DNA from: a virus | Length of the DNA stretch: 33,083 bases | IMG/VR virus record: IMGVR_UViG_3300009149_000152 | Location: 1-33,083 of that record | Direction: 5' to 3' (one strand) | Shown: positions 21,199 through 30,501 of the stretch, piece after piece | Position numbering within the stretch: the stretch's first letter is position 1 | Layout: the number at the start of each line of letters is the position of its first letter | Notes under the pieces: generated by a model | The model's input: the letters and a program-made list of their open reading frames with translations, nothing else | Database searches by the model: none | Told to the model about the DNA's origin: nothing | Made by a program: the position numbers and the translations under genes

Positions 21199-23067
21199 AT
21201 GAGTAATCGACTCGTTAAAAATGAAGTGTTCAAGAATGGCATAGTCAACAAATATGAGGCTAAAGCTATTCCTAGAGGTGCAGCTTCTGACGGCTTCAAC
21301 TTTCTTACGTTACTAGATAAGATAGAACTCGTCAGAGGTAGAAAGATTTTGGGTACAGAAAATACAGGCTTGGGTAGCATAACTGGGCTACACACAGCAC
21401 AGAAAGCTGACGGTACTGAGGTACTATACTCAAGCTACGGAACTAATGTTAAGTATTACGACACAGTTACAGAAGACTGGATCTCTGTTAAGAACGACAT
21501 TACTGATGACGAAGAGGTTGCCTTTGATAATTATCACTCAACAGCAGGAGCTCAGATGTGGTTTTGTACCAAAGAAGAAGGACCATATAAGGTGATGACT
21601 GCTAACCCTGCTGATGAATACGATCAATATGATGCTGCTAAGAACTTCAGAGGAAAGATAGTCACGAAAGATAATAGAATGTTCTTGTGGGATAGAAATG
21701 AAGACGCTACTGGTCTTTACCTATCCTTTATAGATGAATTGAATACAACCGCTGTAAGTGCTGAAGCTATCGGGGGGTCTGGTTCACAGACATATACAGG
21801 CACTCTGGCTTTTAAGGCTGGTGGTTCTAAGAGAACTTGCTACGGTATTATTATTACAGAATCAGGCGGAGAGGTGTTTACCGATGATTTCAGTGGAGTA
21901 TTAACTGGTAGTGCAGGTGGTACAGGAACAATAAACTATTCAACAGGTGCTTATAGCGTAACCTTTAATGCTGTTACTTCAGGTGCTGTTACAGCTGGCT
22001 ATAACTGGGAAGATGCTACGAATGGTGGTATTGCTGACTTCACGTTCTCAGCTCCTAGAACAGCAGGAGAGGGAGCTATTTTTAGACAAGATGTTGGTGG
22101 TGATAGAATAATGAACGTTAAGACTTATGGGTCAGATATATACAGTTTCAAAGATAAACGTGTTTATCGTCTAACATTAACAGCTGATGATACTGACGCT
22201 ACGAACCAGGTATACCGTGAGAAGGCTGGTAGTCCGTTCTGGGGGGCTCAAACAGAGACAGAGGAGGGTGTGTACTTTATTGACGATAGCACTGAATTTG
22301 AGGCTAAATTACGCATCATGAAGGTAGGGGCTAACAATGACACTGTTATCCCTGTATCAGCCACAGAAGGCTTTGATATAGGTAACTACGACTTCTCAGA
22401 GTGTTCTATGGTGTCATGGGGTGACTACGTTGCATTTACTGGAAAAGATACTGGTGAAACTTACAACAACAAACTATTCCTATTCCATAGAATCTACAGA
22501 AGCATTGATATTGTTAATTGGTCTTTGACTAAACTTGCGGTGTATAATGGAGCTTTGATAGGTGGCGAATCTATCTCAGACAACGTCTATACTTTGTTCT
22601 CAGGGTACGATGATGATGACTTCGGGTATGGTGCTGAATGGGAGAGCAGCCTAGACAACCTAGACATGGAAGGATTGAAGAAAGCTAAACGCTTGAGACT
22701 GAATGGGGCTATCGGACCAGACCAGAAGATATACGTTTATATAGCCTATGATAATGATAATTATGGTCTCTTGATTGATGATGACCATCCAGAGGGAGCT
22801 ATAGACGGACAAGGTAGTTACATAGATACGTCTGCATCAGTAGCTGTAGGGGCTGTTACATTGGGTAGAGCTGAAGCAGGTGGAGGAGGAGACGGTATAT
22901 CTGCTTACAATTACAAGACTGAGTTCAAATTAAACAGTGGAAAGTTTGAGAGAGTCAAGCTGAAGTTCGTTGTTACAAGTGAGAACTCTGGATATGCCTC
23001 AGTATCATTGTATGAATATTTCGATCTTCGATTGAAGAAAAACAAATTACCAACTAAATATAGATAA
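21199..23067 (+). CDS. Tail hub / DNA-stabilisation protein (podovirus type), putative
   Basis: A 622-residue beta-rich protein. The N-terminus 'KNGIVNKYEAKAIPRGAASDGFN' region (residues about 12-34) resembles the opening of tail-tube and packaged-DNA-stabilisation proteins of short-tailed phages. It is followed by repeated beta blades (GLHTAQKADGTEVLYSSYGT, MFLWDRNEDATGLYLSF, YSFKDKRVYRLTLTADD) suggestive of a propeller-like hub. Placed directly after the adaptor and before the fibre. The absence of a tape-measure gene supports podovirus morphology. Confidence 0.72.
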   Translation: MSNRLVKNEVFKNGIVNKYEAKAIPRGAASDGFNFLTLLDKIELVRGRKILGTENTGLGSITGLHTAQKADGTEVLYSSYGTNVKYYDTVTEDWISVKNDITDDEEVAFDNYHSTAGAQMWFCTKEEGPYKVMTANPADEYDQYDAAKNFRGKIVTKDNRMFLWDRNEDATGLYLSFIDELNTTAVSAEAIGGSGSQTYTGTLAFKAGGSKRTCYGIIITESGGEVFTDDFSGVLTGSAGGTGTINYSTGAYSVTFNAVTSGAVTAGYNWEDATNGGIADFTFSAPRTAGEGAIFRQDVGGDRIMNVKTYGSDIYSFKDKRVYRLTLTADDTDATNQVYREKAGSPFWGAQTETEEGVYFIDDSTEFEAKLRIMKVGANNDTVIPVSATEGFDIGNYDFSECSMVSWGDYVAFTGKDTGETYNNKLFLFHRIYRSIDIVNWSLTKLAVYNGALIGGESISDNVYTLFSGYDDDDFGYGAEWESSLDNLDMEGLKKAKRLRLNGAIGPDQKIYVYIAYDNDNYGLLIDDDHPEGAIDGQGSYIDTSASVAVGAVTLGRAEAGGGGDGISAYNYKTEFKLNSGKFERVKLKFVVTSENSGYASVSLYEYFDLRLKKNKLPTKYR

Positions 23068-23077
23068 TTAACAATAT

Positions 23078-24796
23078 ATGGCAACATTACCAAAAGCATA
23101 CGCCCTATTTGAGACTACGTTACAGGATAGTATATCTAGTTCTGCAACATCAATGACTTTAGTCACAGGAACAGACAAAGAAGGGTCTGCACTATCTGGG
23201 ACTATAGGTTTCATAATAGATGAGGGAACAGCCTCAGAAGAGTTCGTCATTGGCTCAGTCACTGCAACAGCGGTGTCCTCAATGCTTAGAGGTGTATCAT
23301 CTTCTGATGGTACTACTGAAGTGGCAGGAAATAAAAAAGCTCACCGTAAAGGAGCTTCAATTAAGATTACAAATCATCCTTTACTTATTCGTTTATATAG
23401 GATAGCTAACGGAGATGATGCTTTCCCTGATAATCCACAGACGCTAGGGGATAGCTCACAAATGGCTACAAGTGCTGCTCCTACTGCAGACGCAGACATT
23501 GCTAACAAGAAGTATGTTGATGACACAGCTGTCGCTGGAGCGCCTGATGCAACTACTACTGTTAAAGGTAACGTAGAGATAGCTACTGATGCAGAGTTAG
23601 CAGCAGGAACAGGAACAGGTGGGACTGGTGCTGCAACCGTGGCAACAGGAAGTTCATTTAACGAAACAGCCGCCGCAGGTAAAGTGCCTGTCGGGGATAG
23701 TGGTGGTAAGATTGGTGCTGATTGGGGTGGAAGTGCAAGTACACTTGCTACTCTTGACGGTTCAGCTAAGGTTGTAGAAGACCCTGCAAACGCAACAGCT
23801 ACTCCTACAGCTTCTAAGATTCCTATTGCTGATGGGAGTGGTAAGTTGGATGATGATTGGTTATCAGATAATCTTATAGGACTTGGCTATTTCGGAGACG
23901 GCTCAGACGGAGACGTAACAATCTCTGGAGCAACTACTCTTACAGCTGACATGTACTACGAGACTCTTACTATTGCAACTGGTCAAGAATTAAAACCAAA
24001 TGGATTCAAGATATTCGTTCGAGATACCTTAACCTTTGAAGGTACTGGTAAGATTAGTGCTTATGGTGGCGCTGGACAAGTGGGTCAAGCTGTACCAGGT
24101 CTTGCTACCGCAGGAACACAAGCCAACACAGCAGGAACTCTACCTTCTAGTGCCACCGCAGGTGCAGGTGGCAAAGGGGGAGAAAATGGTGGAAGCGGTA
24201 TTGCTACCGCAGGTGCAACAGGATTAGCCTCAACAAAAGCTATCGTATCAGCGAATGGTTCTGCAGGTGGCGCAGGTGGAACGGGTGGTGGCGCTGGTGG
24301 CGCAGGTGGAGCAAATACAGGAACACCTGTAAACCCTCTAAAAACATATAATGATGTTTATAGCCTAATTGATTGGAGTGACAATACTCTAGCTAGAATG
24401 GATATAAGCGCTGGCGCTGGAGGCGGGGGCGGGGGGGCTGCTGGGTCTGGTCCTAATTATAGTAATGGCGGAGGCGGAGGTGGAGGCGGAGCCGCTGGTG
24501 ATAATGTATGGGTCTCTGCTAAAAATATTGTAACAGTAAATGGTAATGATTATATAGACGTTCATGGTGGCGCTGGGGGGAATGGTGGTACTGGTGTTAA
24601 CCAAGGGTCTGGCGGTGGCGGAGGAGCTGGAGGAAATGGCGGTGTCGCTATAGTAAGTTACTACACAAAAACTGGTACTGGTACTATCAATGTAGCTTTT
24701 GGAGCAAAAGGAACAGGTGGAACAGGTGGAGATGCAAATGGAGCAGATGGTAACGATGGAACAGTTGGAGAAAGTTATTTAATACAAATTAATTAA
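23078..24796 (+). CDS. Tail fibre with glycine-rich C-terminal tip, 572 aa
   Basis: A 572-residue protein. The N-terminal ~110 residues (KAYALFETTLQDSISSSATS, then GFIIDEGTASEEFVIGS and KKAHRKGASIKITNHP) match the attachment domain common to many phage fibres. A linker region ADIANKKYVDD and TTVKGNVEIATDAELAAGT, repeated in fibre proteins, follows. From about residue 340 the protein is dominated by glycine runs (GGAGGTGGGAGGAGG, GGGGGGAAGSGP, GGGGGGGGAAGD) alternating with short variable loops. This layout resembles adhesin tips built of polyglycine-II helices, where the loops decide host range. Confidence 0.85.
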   Translation: MATLPKAYALFETTLQDSISSSATSMTLVTGTDKEGSALSGTIGFIIDEGTASEEFVIGSVTATAVSSMLRGVSSSDGTTEVAGNKKAHRKGASIKITNHPLLIRLYRIANGDDAFPDNPQTLGDSSQMATSAAPTADADIANKKYVDDTAVAGAPDATTTVKGNVEIATDAELAAGTGTGGTGAATVATGSSFNETAAAGKVPVGDSGGKIGADWGGSASTLATLDGSAKVVEDPANATATPTASKIPIADGSGKLDDDWLSDNLIGLGYFGDGSDGDVTISGATTLTADMYYETLTIATGQELKPNGFKIFVRDTLTFEGTGKISAYGGAGQVGQAVPGLATAGTQANTAGTLPSSATAGAGGKGGENGGSGIATAGATGLASTKAIVSANGSAGGAGGTGGGAGGAGGANTGTPVNPLKTYNDVYSLIDWSDNTLARMDISAGAGGGGGGAAGSGPNYSNGGGGGGGGAAGDNVWVSAKNIVTVNGNDYIDVHGGAGGNGGTGVNQGSGGGGGAGGNGGVAIVSYYTKTGTGTINVAFGAKGTGGTGGDANGADGNDGTVGESYLIQIN

Positions 24797-24856
24797 TACC
24801 TTTCAATTCCCATCATTATAAAATGGTGGGAACTACTAAGCTAATAATTTATATAT
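24797..24856 (+). other. 11-bp hairpin between fibre and internal-protein genes
   Basis: TTCCCATCATT (24807-24817), loop ATAA, AATGGTGGGAA (24822-24832); one G-U pair in 11. No U-run follows, so it is not a typical terminator. Confidence 0.5.
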
Positions 24857-26296
24857 ATGGCATTCACACAAGAACAACTAGACGCACAAGCTGCTTTGAC
24901 CGCTGGGGATGAAGCAGCATGTCAAAGACAAATAGCAGATGCGAGAGCGCGTACTCTTGCAATGCAAAAGAAACGTGAAACTTCTGGTCTACCAGCAACA
25001 ACGGAGACAGGTGAACCTACTGTTTCAGACATGAAAGGTACAACAGGTTTTACTCCAAGAGATACTTCTGAGCAAGAAAGGCTCAGGACTTCTTATACTA
25101 CTGGTGTAGATGAAGATGCTATACGTGCAGCCGAACAGGCTCGTATCCAGGAACAGATTGAGGCTATACAGCGTCAAGCTGATGTAGAGCGCGCTAAACT
25201 AGCAGGAGAGGCACAACAGAGAACTGGGCGTACTAGAGCTACGAGTGCACGTGCTGGTCTTGCTGGTTCTACTTTTGGTGAAGCACAGGCACAACAGACT
25301 GGTATTTTTAATCAGCAACAACGTGAAGCTTTTGAAGCACAGGTAGCTACTCAAATTGCTGTTGCTAAAGGTAATGCAAGCCAACGTGCTGTTGATGAGA
25401 TAGCTGCTCAACGTGAATTGAAGTCTCAAGATTACGGGAGATTCTTGGAAGAACGTAGTAGAATACAAACTGCTGCTCGTGAAGACATCGCAGGTCTAGG
25501 AGCTCAAGGTGGTACACTAGATGATCTTGATTCAGCTACTAAAGATATGTTGCTTAAACAGTCTGGTATGAGTGAGTTTGCTGCTAATGCTGTGGCTTTT
25601 TCAAACAATCCTCAAGCTAATGCTAAATATCAAGTTATTGGAGATAAGTTCGTAGGATATTACTTCGACCCTAAGACTGGGACAATCCAGACTGTAGAAA
25701 GTGAAGCTATCCCTGGCATTAATCCTGAAGCTGATATGCAGATCATAGGCGGTGTACCTTATGTTATGACTAAAGATGCTGACGGTAACTTAAGTGGTGA
25801 GATACTACCTGGATTCAAACAAGAAGATGTATTCAAATACCAGAAGGGGACCAAATCACAACCAGCTGGTTGGTTTAATGAAACTACTGGTGAATTTACT
25901 CCGTTAAGTGAGGGGACTCCAGCAGGAGCACCTAGTGGACCTAGTGGACCTGACTCACCAGATAAACCTGGCTCAGAATTTGATAATGCAAGACAGTTTA
26001 TAATTGATAACCCTGATGCTTCTGATGATGAGTTAAAACAAGCCATGCAAGAACACACTGGCCTGAGTGTTAGTGAAATAAATTCACTAGTTAAGACTAG
26101 GACAGAGGTGGCACAAGAGGGTGGAGCTTATAGTGTCAAAGAAACATCACAATATCTTTATGATAATTTCTCGAATAAAGAAGCATTAGCTGAGATTGAA
26201 GGATATGACCTAACTCCTGAGCAAAAAGAAGAATTAAAACAGAGTTTACAAAGTAAAAGAACAGGGGCACAAAAGTTTTTACCATTTGGAAAATAA
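24857..26296 (+). CDS. Internal virion / ejection protein (putative), 479 aa
   Basis: A 479-residue protein rich in Ala, Gln, Glu and Arg. Residues 90-200 are a long helix (AAEQARIQEQIEAIQRQADV, then RARAGLAGS-like TSARAGLAGSTFGEAQAQQT). The 'ARAGL.GS..G.....' motif recurs in internal or ejection proteins of short-tailed phages. The middle (about 250-345) is a beta region (KYQVIGDKFVGYYFDPKTGT), followed by a Gly/Pro linker and a helical tail. Located after the fibre and before two large polyvalent-type proteins, consistent with ejected virion proteins. Confidence 0.7.
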   Translation: MAFTQEQLDAQAALTAGDEAACQRQIADARARTLAMQKKRETSGLPATTETGEPTVSDMKGTTGFTPRDTSEQERLRTSYTTGVDEDAIRAAEQARIQEQIEAIQRQADVERAKLAGEAQQRTGRTRATSARAGLAGSTFGEAQAQQTGIFNQQQREAFEAQVATQIAVAKGNASQRAVDEIAAQRELKSQDYGRFLEERSRIQTAAREDIAGLGAQGGTLDDLDSATKDMLLKQSGMSEFAANAVAFSNNPQANAKYQVIGDKFVGYYFDPKTGTIQTVESEAIPGINPEADMQIIGGVPYVMTKDADGNLSGEILPGFKQEDVFKYQKGTKSQPAGWFNETTGEFTPLSEGTPAGAPSGPSGPDSPDKPGSEFDNARQFIIDNPDASDDELKQAMQEHTGLSVSEINSLVKTRTEVAQEGGAYSVKETSQYLYDNFSNKEALAEIEGYDLTPEQKEELKQSLQSKRTGAQKFLPFGK

Positions 26297-26299
26297 TAT

Positions 26300-28642
26300 A
26301 TGGCTTTGAATTTCTCAGCATTTAAAAGTGTGTCAACCAAGACTTCAAGTAAATTAAACTTGTCTAGTTTTGGTGTTGAAAAGGTAGAGCCCAGGGGCGA
26401 CGATGTACAAATAAAGACTATAGATCGACCAGGGTTAGGGCTCAAAGCTCAGTTTTTAAGCACTCCTAGTGGAAAACTAGCTAAAGAGACAAGAGGAACT
26501 GGGTCATTTAAGACTAAAAAAGGCCAAGAAATAGATCACTCTATTCCAGTATCGTTGGGTGGTACTTCAAGAGATTCGAACTTACAGTACCTAAAAGATG
26601 CTAACATCATAGACAAGTTCACTCAAAAAGATCCATTTAAAAGGGCTAGTAGACAGGATGGTAAGATGATTATTGAATTAAAGGCTATTGAGGATTATAA
26701 AAAAGGTAGAATCGGGTTAAATGAGGCTCGTCAGAGGGTGTTGAACTGGAATAACCAGCCTGAAAGTAGTATAAAGCTATTTGCTGAGGCAATACTTGAG
26801 TCAAAACCAGTAAAGACAGCCATTTCTCTTACAAGTCTACTTAACAAAACGCAGGCCGCTAAAAGCCCTCTTGTAAGCACCATAGATTCTATTCGTGGGG
26901 CAAGTACCAAAGAAGACCTCAAACAGTCCGTTACGGGCACTCTGGACACGCTCAGGGCATCTACACAGGTCGCTGCTACTCCACTTGCTGCTGGCTTTGG
27001 TGCTACACCTGGTGGAGCTACTCCACTTGAGGGAGCAACTGAAAGTTTGAAACTAGCTAGAGATATGTGGACTAGTAACGATGTTCACCTTGGTAAAAAC
27101 GTAGACAAGGCAGCACAGATGTACTTAGAGAACCAGAAGATAGGTAGATATGGTGGCAATGAACCAAGTGCTAAGGATGTTGTAGTACTAAGTGCTCTAG
27201 GATTTGCTAATATCTTTGGCGACCCTGCATTTGAGGTGGGGCTAGGTTTAAAAGGTATAAGAGCATTAAAAGAATTTAAAACATTTAAAAAAACAGGCAC
27301 AGTTAAAAAGACGTTGCCTGAAGGGCAGGCGTTTGTAAAAGGTAAAGAAGTACCAAGAGAAATTAAAATAAGTGATGACCTAAAAGTAAAGATAAATCCT
27401 AAAGGTAAGACTGTAACTATTAAAGGTTATGAGAGACGTTTCCCTACACAAAAGGGATTACCTGAAGGAGCTACTACTAAGGAAGTAACGGATATTGTAA
27501 AAGGAATTGAACAAGCTACAGGTGCTACAGTTAAACCGTCTATTGTAGGTGGTGATTTGGTTTTAAAAACAACACAACCTCTAGCAAAAACAGCTCCTAA
27601 GGTTGTACAACCTACTGTTAAAGCAGTAGACCCTCTTATACAAGAAGCTAAGAAGTATAAGAGTGCTGATGATTTTGTGAATGAACAGACTTTTTATAGG
27701 GGGGAAGGTAGTAGTAATGGGAAAGGTAACTATTTTACAAGAGACCAAGAATTTGCGAATGAATTTGCTGGTATCAAGCCACTAACAGAAACTACTATTC
27801 CAGAAAGCCAGATTTATAGACCAAAGGAACTTGGTTTCGCTGGAAATGAAAAAGATGTTACACAAGCCATATCTGAGGCAAAAGGTAAAGGTTATAAAGC
27901 GGTTTATCTTAGTGAGGGAAGTCCTTTTGGAGAGCCTATCGAAAGTGTATTTGTTTTTGATAAAAGTGCTATTACTCCTAAATCCCAACTAACAGACATC
28001 TGGAATAAAGCACAAGAGAAACCTTTACCTAAACCTACTCCACAAGCCCCAAAACAGACTTCTAAGCCTGTTATAGAGCCTAAAGAGGTTTCTGTACCAA
28101 GAGAGCAAATTCCAGCAGGAGAAGGGAAAACAAAGGTAAGTAAACTAGAAGCTAGAGTTAAAAACCAACTTGATAAGGTGTCACAACAAGAAATTGATGA
28201 CATCGGGCTGTCTACATTCAGAGAATTGAACAAGGAATCTAATATAAAGGCTGCTTCTGAGTTTGTAGCTAAAGATCCAGACCAAGCACTCAGGGTTTTG
28301 AAGGGAGAGGTCGAAGCACCTAAGGGGGTATTGACAAATTCGGTATTTGTTGCTATGAATAACCTAGCTAAAGGTGATACTGGGCTTGCTCTTAAATTAG
28401 CATCTGTTAGAGCTACTAGGTTAGGTCAGGAACTTAGTATATTGACCGAGATCGACAAGGGTTCTCCAGTGAGTATGCTACAGGAATTATACAAGATAAG
28501 AGAGGCCTCATTTGAAAAAAGAACTAAAACTAAGCCAAAGACTAAACTTACTGCAGAACAAAAGAAAATACAGCGTGAGATTAAAGCTGTTGAGAAGTCG
28601 GAGGCACAACTTAAGTCATTTATTGATTCAATAATCTGTTAA
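26300..28642 (+). CDS. Large polyvalent virion protein with HNH-like and ADP-ribosyltransferase-like segments, 780 aa
   Basis: A 780-residue multidomain protein. Residues 66-110 have an HNH/endonuclease-VII-like pattern: GQEIDHSIPVSLGGTSRDSN (D79, H80, N94) then LQYLKD. A long helical linker region follows. Residues about 463-570 look like an ADP-ribosyltransferase fold: FYRGEGSS (465-472), GNYFTRDQEFANEFAG, then GYKAVYLSEGSPFGEPIESV and FVFDKSAITP. The rest is Lys-rich helix. Phage 'polyvalent' proteins combine such effector domains and are injected with the DNA to disarm the host. The C-terminal glutamate of an active transferase was not identified with certainty. Confidence 0.78.
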   Translation: MALNFSAFKSVSTKTSSKLNLSSFGVEKVEPRGDDVQIKTIDRPGLGLKAQFLSTPSGKLAKETRGTGSFKTKKGQEIDHSIPVSLGGTSRDSNLQYLKDANIIDKFTQKDPFKRASRQDGKMIIELKAIEDYKKGRIGLNEARQRVLNWNNQPESSIKLFAEAILESKPVKTAISLTSLLNKTQAAKSPLVSTIDSIRGASTKEDLKQSVTGTLDTLRASTQVAATPLAAGFGATPGGATPLEGATESLKLARDMWTSNDVHLGKNVDKAAQMYLENQKIGRYGGNEPSAKDVVVLSALGFANIFGDPAFEVGLGLKGIRALKEFKTFKKTGTVKKTLPEGQAFVKGKEVPREIKISDDLKVKINPKGKTVTIKGYERRFPTQKGLPEGATTKEVTDIVKGIEQATGATVKPSIVGGDLVLKTTQPLAKTAPKVVQPTVKAVDPLIQEAKKYKSADDFVNEQTFYRGEGSSNGKGNYFTRDQEFANEFAGIKPLTETTIPESQIYRPKELGFAGNEKDVTQAISEAKGKGYKAVYLSEGSPFGEPIESVFVFDKSAITPKSQLTDIWNKAQEKPLPKPTPQAPKQTSKPVIEPKEVSVPREQIPAGEGKTKVSKLEARVKNQLDKVSQQEIDDIGLSTFRELNKESNIKAASEFVAKDPDQALRVLKGEVEAPKGVLTNSVFVAMNNLAKGDTGLALKLASVRATRLGQELSILTEIDKGSPVSMLQELYKIREASFEKRTKTKPKTKLTAEQKKIQREIKAVEKSEAQLKSFIDSIIC

Positions 28643-28643
28643 T

Positions 28644-29189
28644 ATGGCATTTTGTCTTACAAAAGATAAAGCACAGAAGTTCTTACAAGCTATTAAGAGT
28701 GGTGCTTTGGATATAAACAAACTAGCAGGTATGACTAGTGCTGAAAGAGTTGCAGAGTTTATGAAAGTAATAGAGATAGATCTAGCAACAGCAAAAGAGG
28801 TCAATGCCTTATTTGAAAGTAAACTACTTCTAAAATATCAGAAGACTGGTATTAAGAACTGGATAGAGAAAACTGGTGGTCTAAAGACTGATGTTAAAAG
28901 AGATCTTGTGACTCGTGTGAATAGACTAGATAAAGCCCTAGAACCTCAGGATGCCTTCCTAGAAGATTTAGTATCAAAGAGAATAGGTATAGGTGTATCA
29001 GAAGAAGAGGCTCAAAAGTTATTTGACCTTGCTAAGAATGTAGAAGATAAGAAGGCTTTAGTAAAAGACACACCGATTGGCAGCAAGGAGAGATTAGACT
29101 ACGGTTTAGCTATTGTTAAGATGCAGGATTACTTCAAAGAATTGAAGCTAGTTACTGAGAAGAAAGTTTTAGGAGATTTTATAAAATAA
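28644..29189 (+). CDS. Polyvalent/internal virion protein, N-terminal part (ends at an in-frame TAA)
   Basis: A 181-residue helical frame, MAFCLTKDKAQKFLQAIKSG to KKVLGDFIK, one base after the previous stop, in the usual 'taatATGG' context. The stop at 29187-29189 is in frame with the next reading frame (offset 600 bases). Translating through it gives PQELLYELGGASKSLLASMD joined to the downstream protein. That segment resembles the conserved '.LP..LKASLD.S...RQG' region of phage polyvalent proteins. So the natural protein was probably 580 residues; here it is split. The N-terminal piece alone may be a stable helical protein. Confidence 0.75.
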   Translation: MAFCLTKDKAQKFLQAIKSGALDINKLAGMTSAERVAEFMKVIEIDLATAKEVNALFESKLLLKYQKTGIKNWIEKTGGLKTDVKRDLVTRVNRLDKALEPQDAFLEDLVSKRIGIGVSEEEAQKLFDLAKNVEDKKALVKDTPIGSKERLDYGLAIVKMQDYFKELKLVTEKKVLGDFIK

Positions 29190-29243
29190 CCACAAGAACT
29201 TCTATATGAGCTTGGTGGGGCTTCAAAGTCACTGCTTGCATCA

Positions 29244-30386
29244 ATGGATAATAGTTTTTTTGGAAGACAGGGGATAAAACTACTATTTAACTCTCCGTCT
29301 AGTTGGGCTAGAAACTTCGGTAAGTCATGGGGAGATATTGGAAAAGAACTAAAGGGAGTAGATGCTATAACTCCTATAAAAGCAGAGATATTCTCACGTC
29401 CTAACGCCATAGACGGAACGTATAAGAAAATGGGATTAGATGTAGGATTAGACAGTGAAGAGGCATTCCCATCATCATTACCTGAGCGTATACCTGTACT
29501 TGGTAGACTATTTAAGGCATCTGAGAGTGCATACAATGGTGCTGCTTTACGCATGAGGGCGGATTATGCAGATAAAATGTTAAAGATTGCAGAAAGCGGT
29601 GGAGTTGATATCACTAATAAGGAAGAGTTAGAGGGTATTGGTAATCTAGTAAACTCGATGACGGGTCGTGGTAGTATTGGTAAGTTAGCCCCACTTGGGA
29701 AACAAATCAATGCTCTTATGTTCTCTATTAAATTCTTGAAATCGAACATTGATACAATTACAGCTCATCAATTTGATCCTAAAGCAACTAAATTTACTAA
29801 GAAACAGGCTCGTAAGAATCTAGGTAAAATAGTAGGTGGGCTTGCATCTGTTTACGCAATGGCGTATGCCGCTAATCCAGATAGTGTAGAGCTAGATCCA
29901 AGAAGCACAGCATTTGGTAAAATAAGAGTTGGAAATAGATTCTTTGACCCGACGGGTGGCTTATCTTCATTAGCTGTACTGGCTACGAGACTATTACCAA
30001 CAAAACATGAAGGTGAGTGGGGGTCTTGGCAAAAGAGTAGTACAGGTAAATGGACTAATTTGACGTCTGGTAAAGCTTTCCAAAGAAATGCAGAGGATGT
30101 ATTCTTTGACTTCTTTGCTGGTAAAACAGCACCTCTTGCATCTATGGTAAGGGATTACTGGAGAGGTAGAGATTTTGATGGCAATAAACCAACTGTTTTT
30201 AGCTCAATAAAACGTAGTGTGACTCCTATCCCTATACAAACATTTAATGATTTAACCTGGGAAGATCCTTTACTAGACTTTGCTACTATAATAGGAGAAG
30301 AAATAGGTATTGGCAGCTACGATATAACACCTAAAAAAGAAGATAAAAAAGAAACAAAGAAACCTTTTTTACCTAAAAAGAAGTAA
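29244..30386 (+). CDS. Polyvalent/internal virion protein, C-terminal part
   Basis: A 380-residue frame from the first ATG after the in-frame TAA. It contains FFGRQGIKLLFNSPSSWARN, then ALRMRADYADKMLKIAESGG, INALMFSIKFLKSNIDTITA, a hydrophobic stretch (LGKIVGGLASVYAMAYAAN) and a C-terminal globular part with a Lys-rich tail (PKKEDKKETKKPFLPKKK). This matches the C-terminal region of large phage polyvalent proteins, which may insert in or cross the membrane during DNA entry. The 54 bases between TAA and this ATG also look coding and have no in-frame start. The piece is therefore either made by readthrough, by internal initiation here, or is the remnant of a recently broken gene. Confidence 0.72.
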   Translation: MDNSFFGRQGIKLLFNSPSSWARNFGKSWGDIGKELKGVDAITPIKAEIFSRPNAIDGTYKKMGLDVGLDSEEAFPSSLPERIPVLGRLFKASESAYNGAALRMRADYADKMLKIAESGGVDITNKEELEGIGNLVNSMTGRGSIGKLAPLGKQINALMFSIKFLKSNIDTITAHQFDPKATKFTKKQARKNLGKIVGGLASVYAMAYAANPDSVELDPRSTAFGKIRVGNRFFDPTGGLSSLAVLATRLLPTKHEGEWGSWQKSSTGKWTNLTSGKAFQRNAEDVFFDFFAGKTAPLASMVRDYWRGRDFDGNKPTVFSSIKRSVTPIPIQTFNDLTWEDPLLDFATIIGEEIGIGSYDITPKKEDKKETKKPFLPKKK

Positions 30387-30387
30387 T

Positions 30388-30456
30388 ATGGCACAAGCAA
30401 TTATATTAGGAGTCGGGGTGATTTGGTTGGTTAGTTTAATGTACGACGAGAGTTAA
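30388..30456 (+). CDS. Very short membrane peptide, 22 aa
   Basis: MAQAIILGVGVIWLVSLMYD plus ES: one membrane span. It starts one base after the previous stop in the same 'taatATGG' context used by its large neighbours. It is the last gene of the rightward operon, just before the terminator. It could be a small lysis or membrane accessory peptide; function unknown. Confidence 0.55.
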   Translation: MAQAIILGVGVIWLVSLMYDES

Positions 30457-30472
30457 AACCTATAAAGACGAA

Positions 30473-30501
30473 AAAACACTCCAATTACGGGGTGTTTTTT
30501 T
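30473..30501. terminator. Bidirectional intrinsic terminator between converging arms
   Basis: AAAACACTCC (30473-30482), loop AATTAC, GGGGTGTTTT (30489-30498): 10 bp with one G-U pair. It is followed by T's through 30501 on the plus strand, and by an equivalent T-run on the minus strand (A's at 30471-30476). It ends the rightward structural operon and, from the other side, the leftward operon that passes through the zinc-ribbon cassette. Confidence 0.88.
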
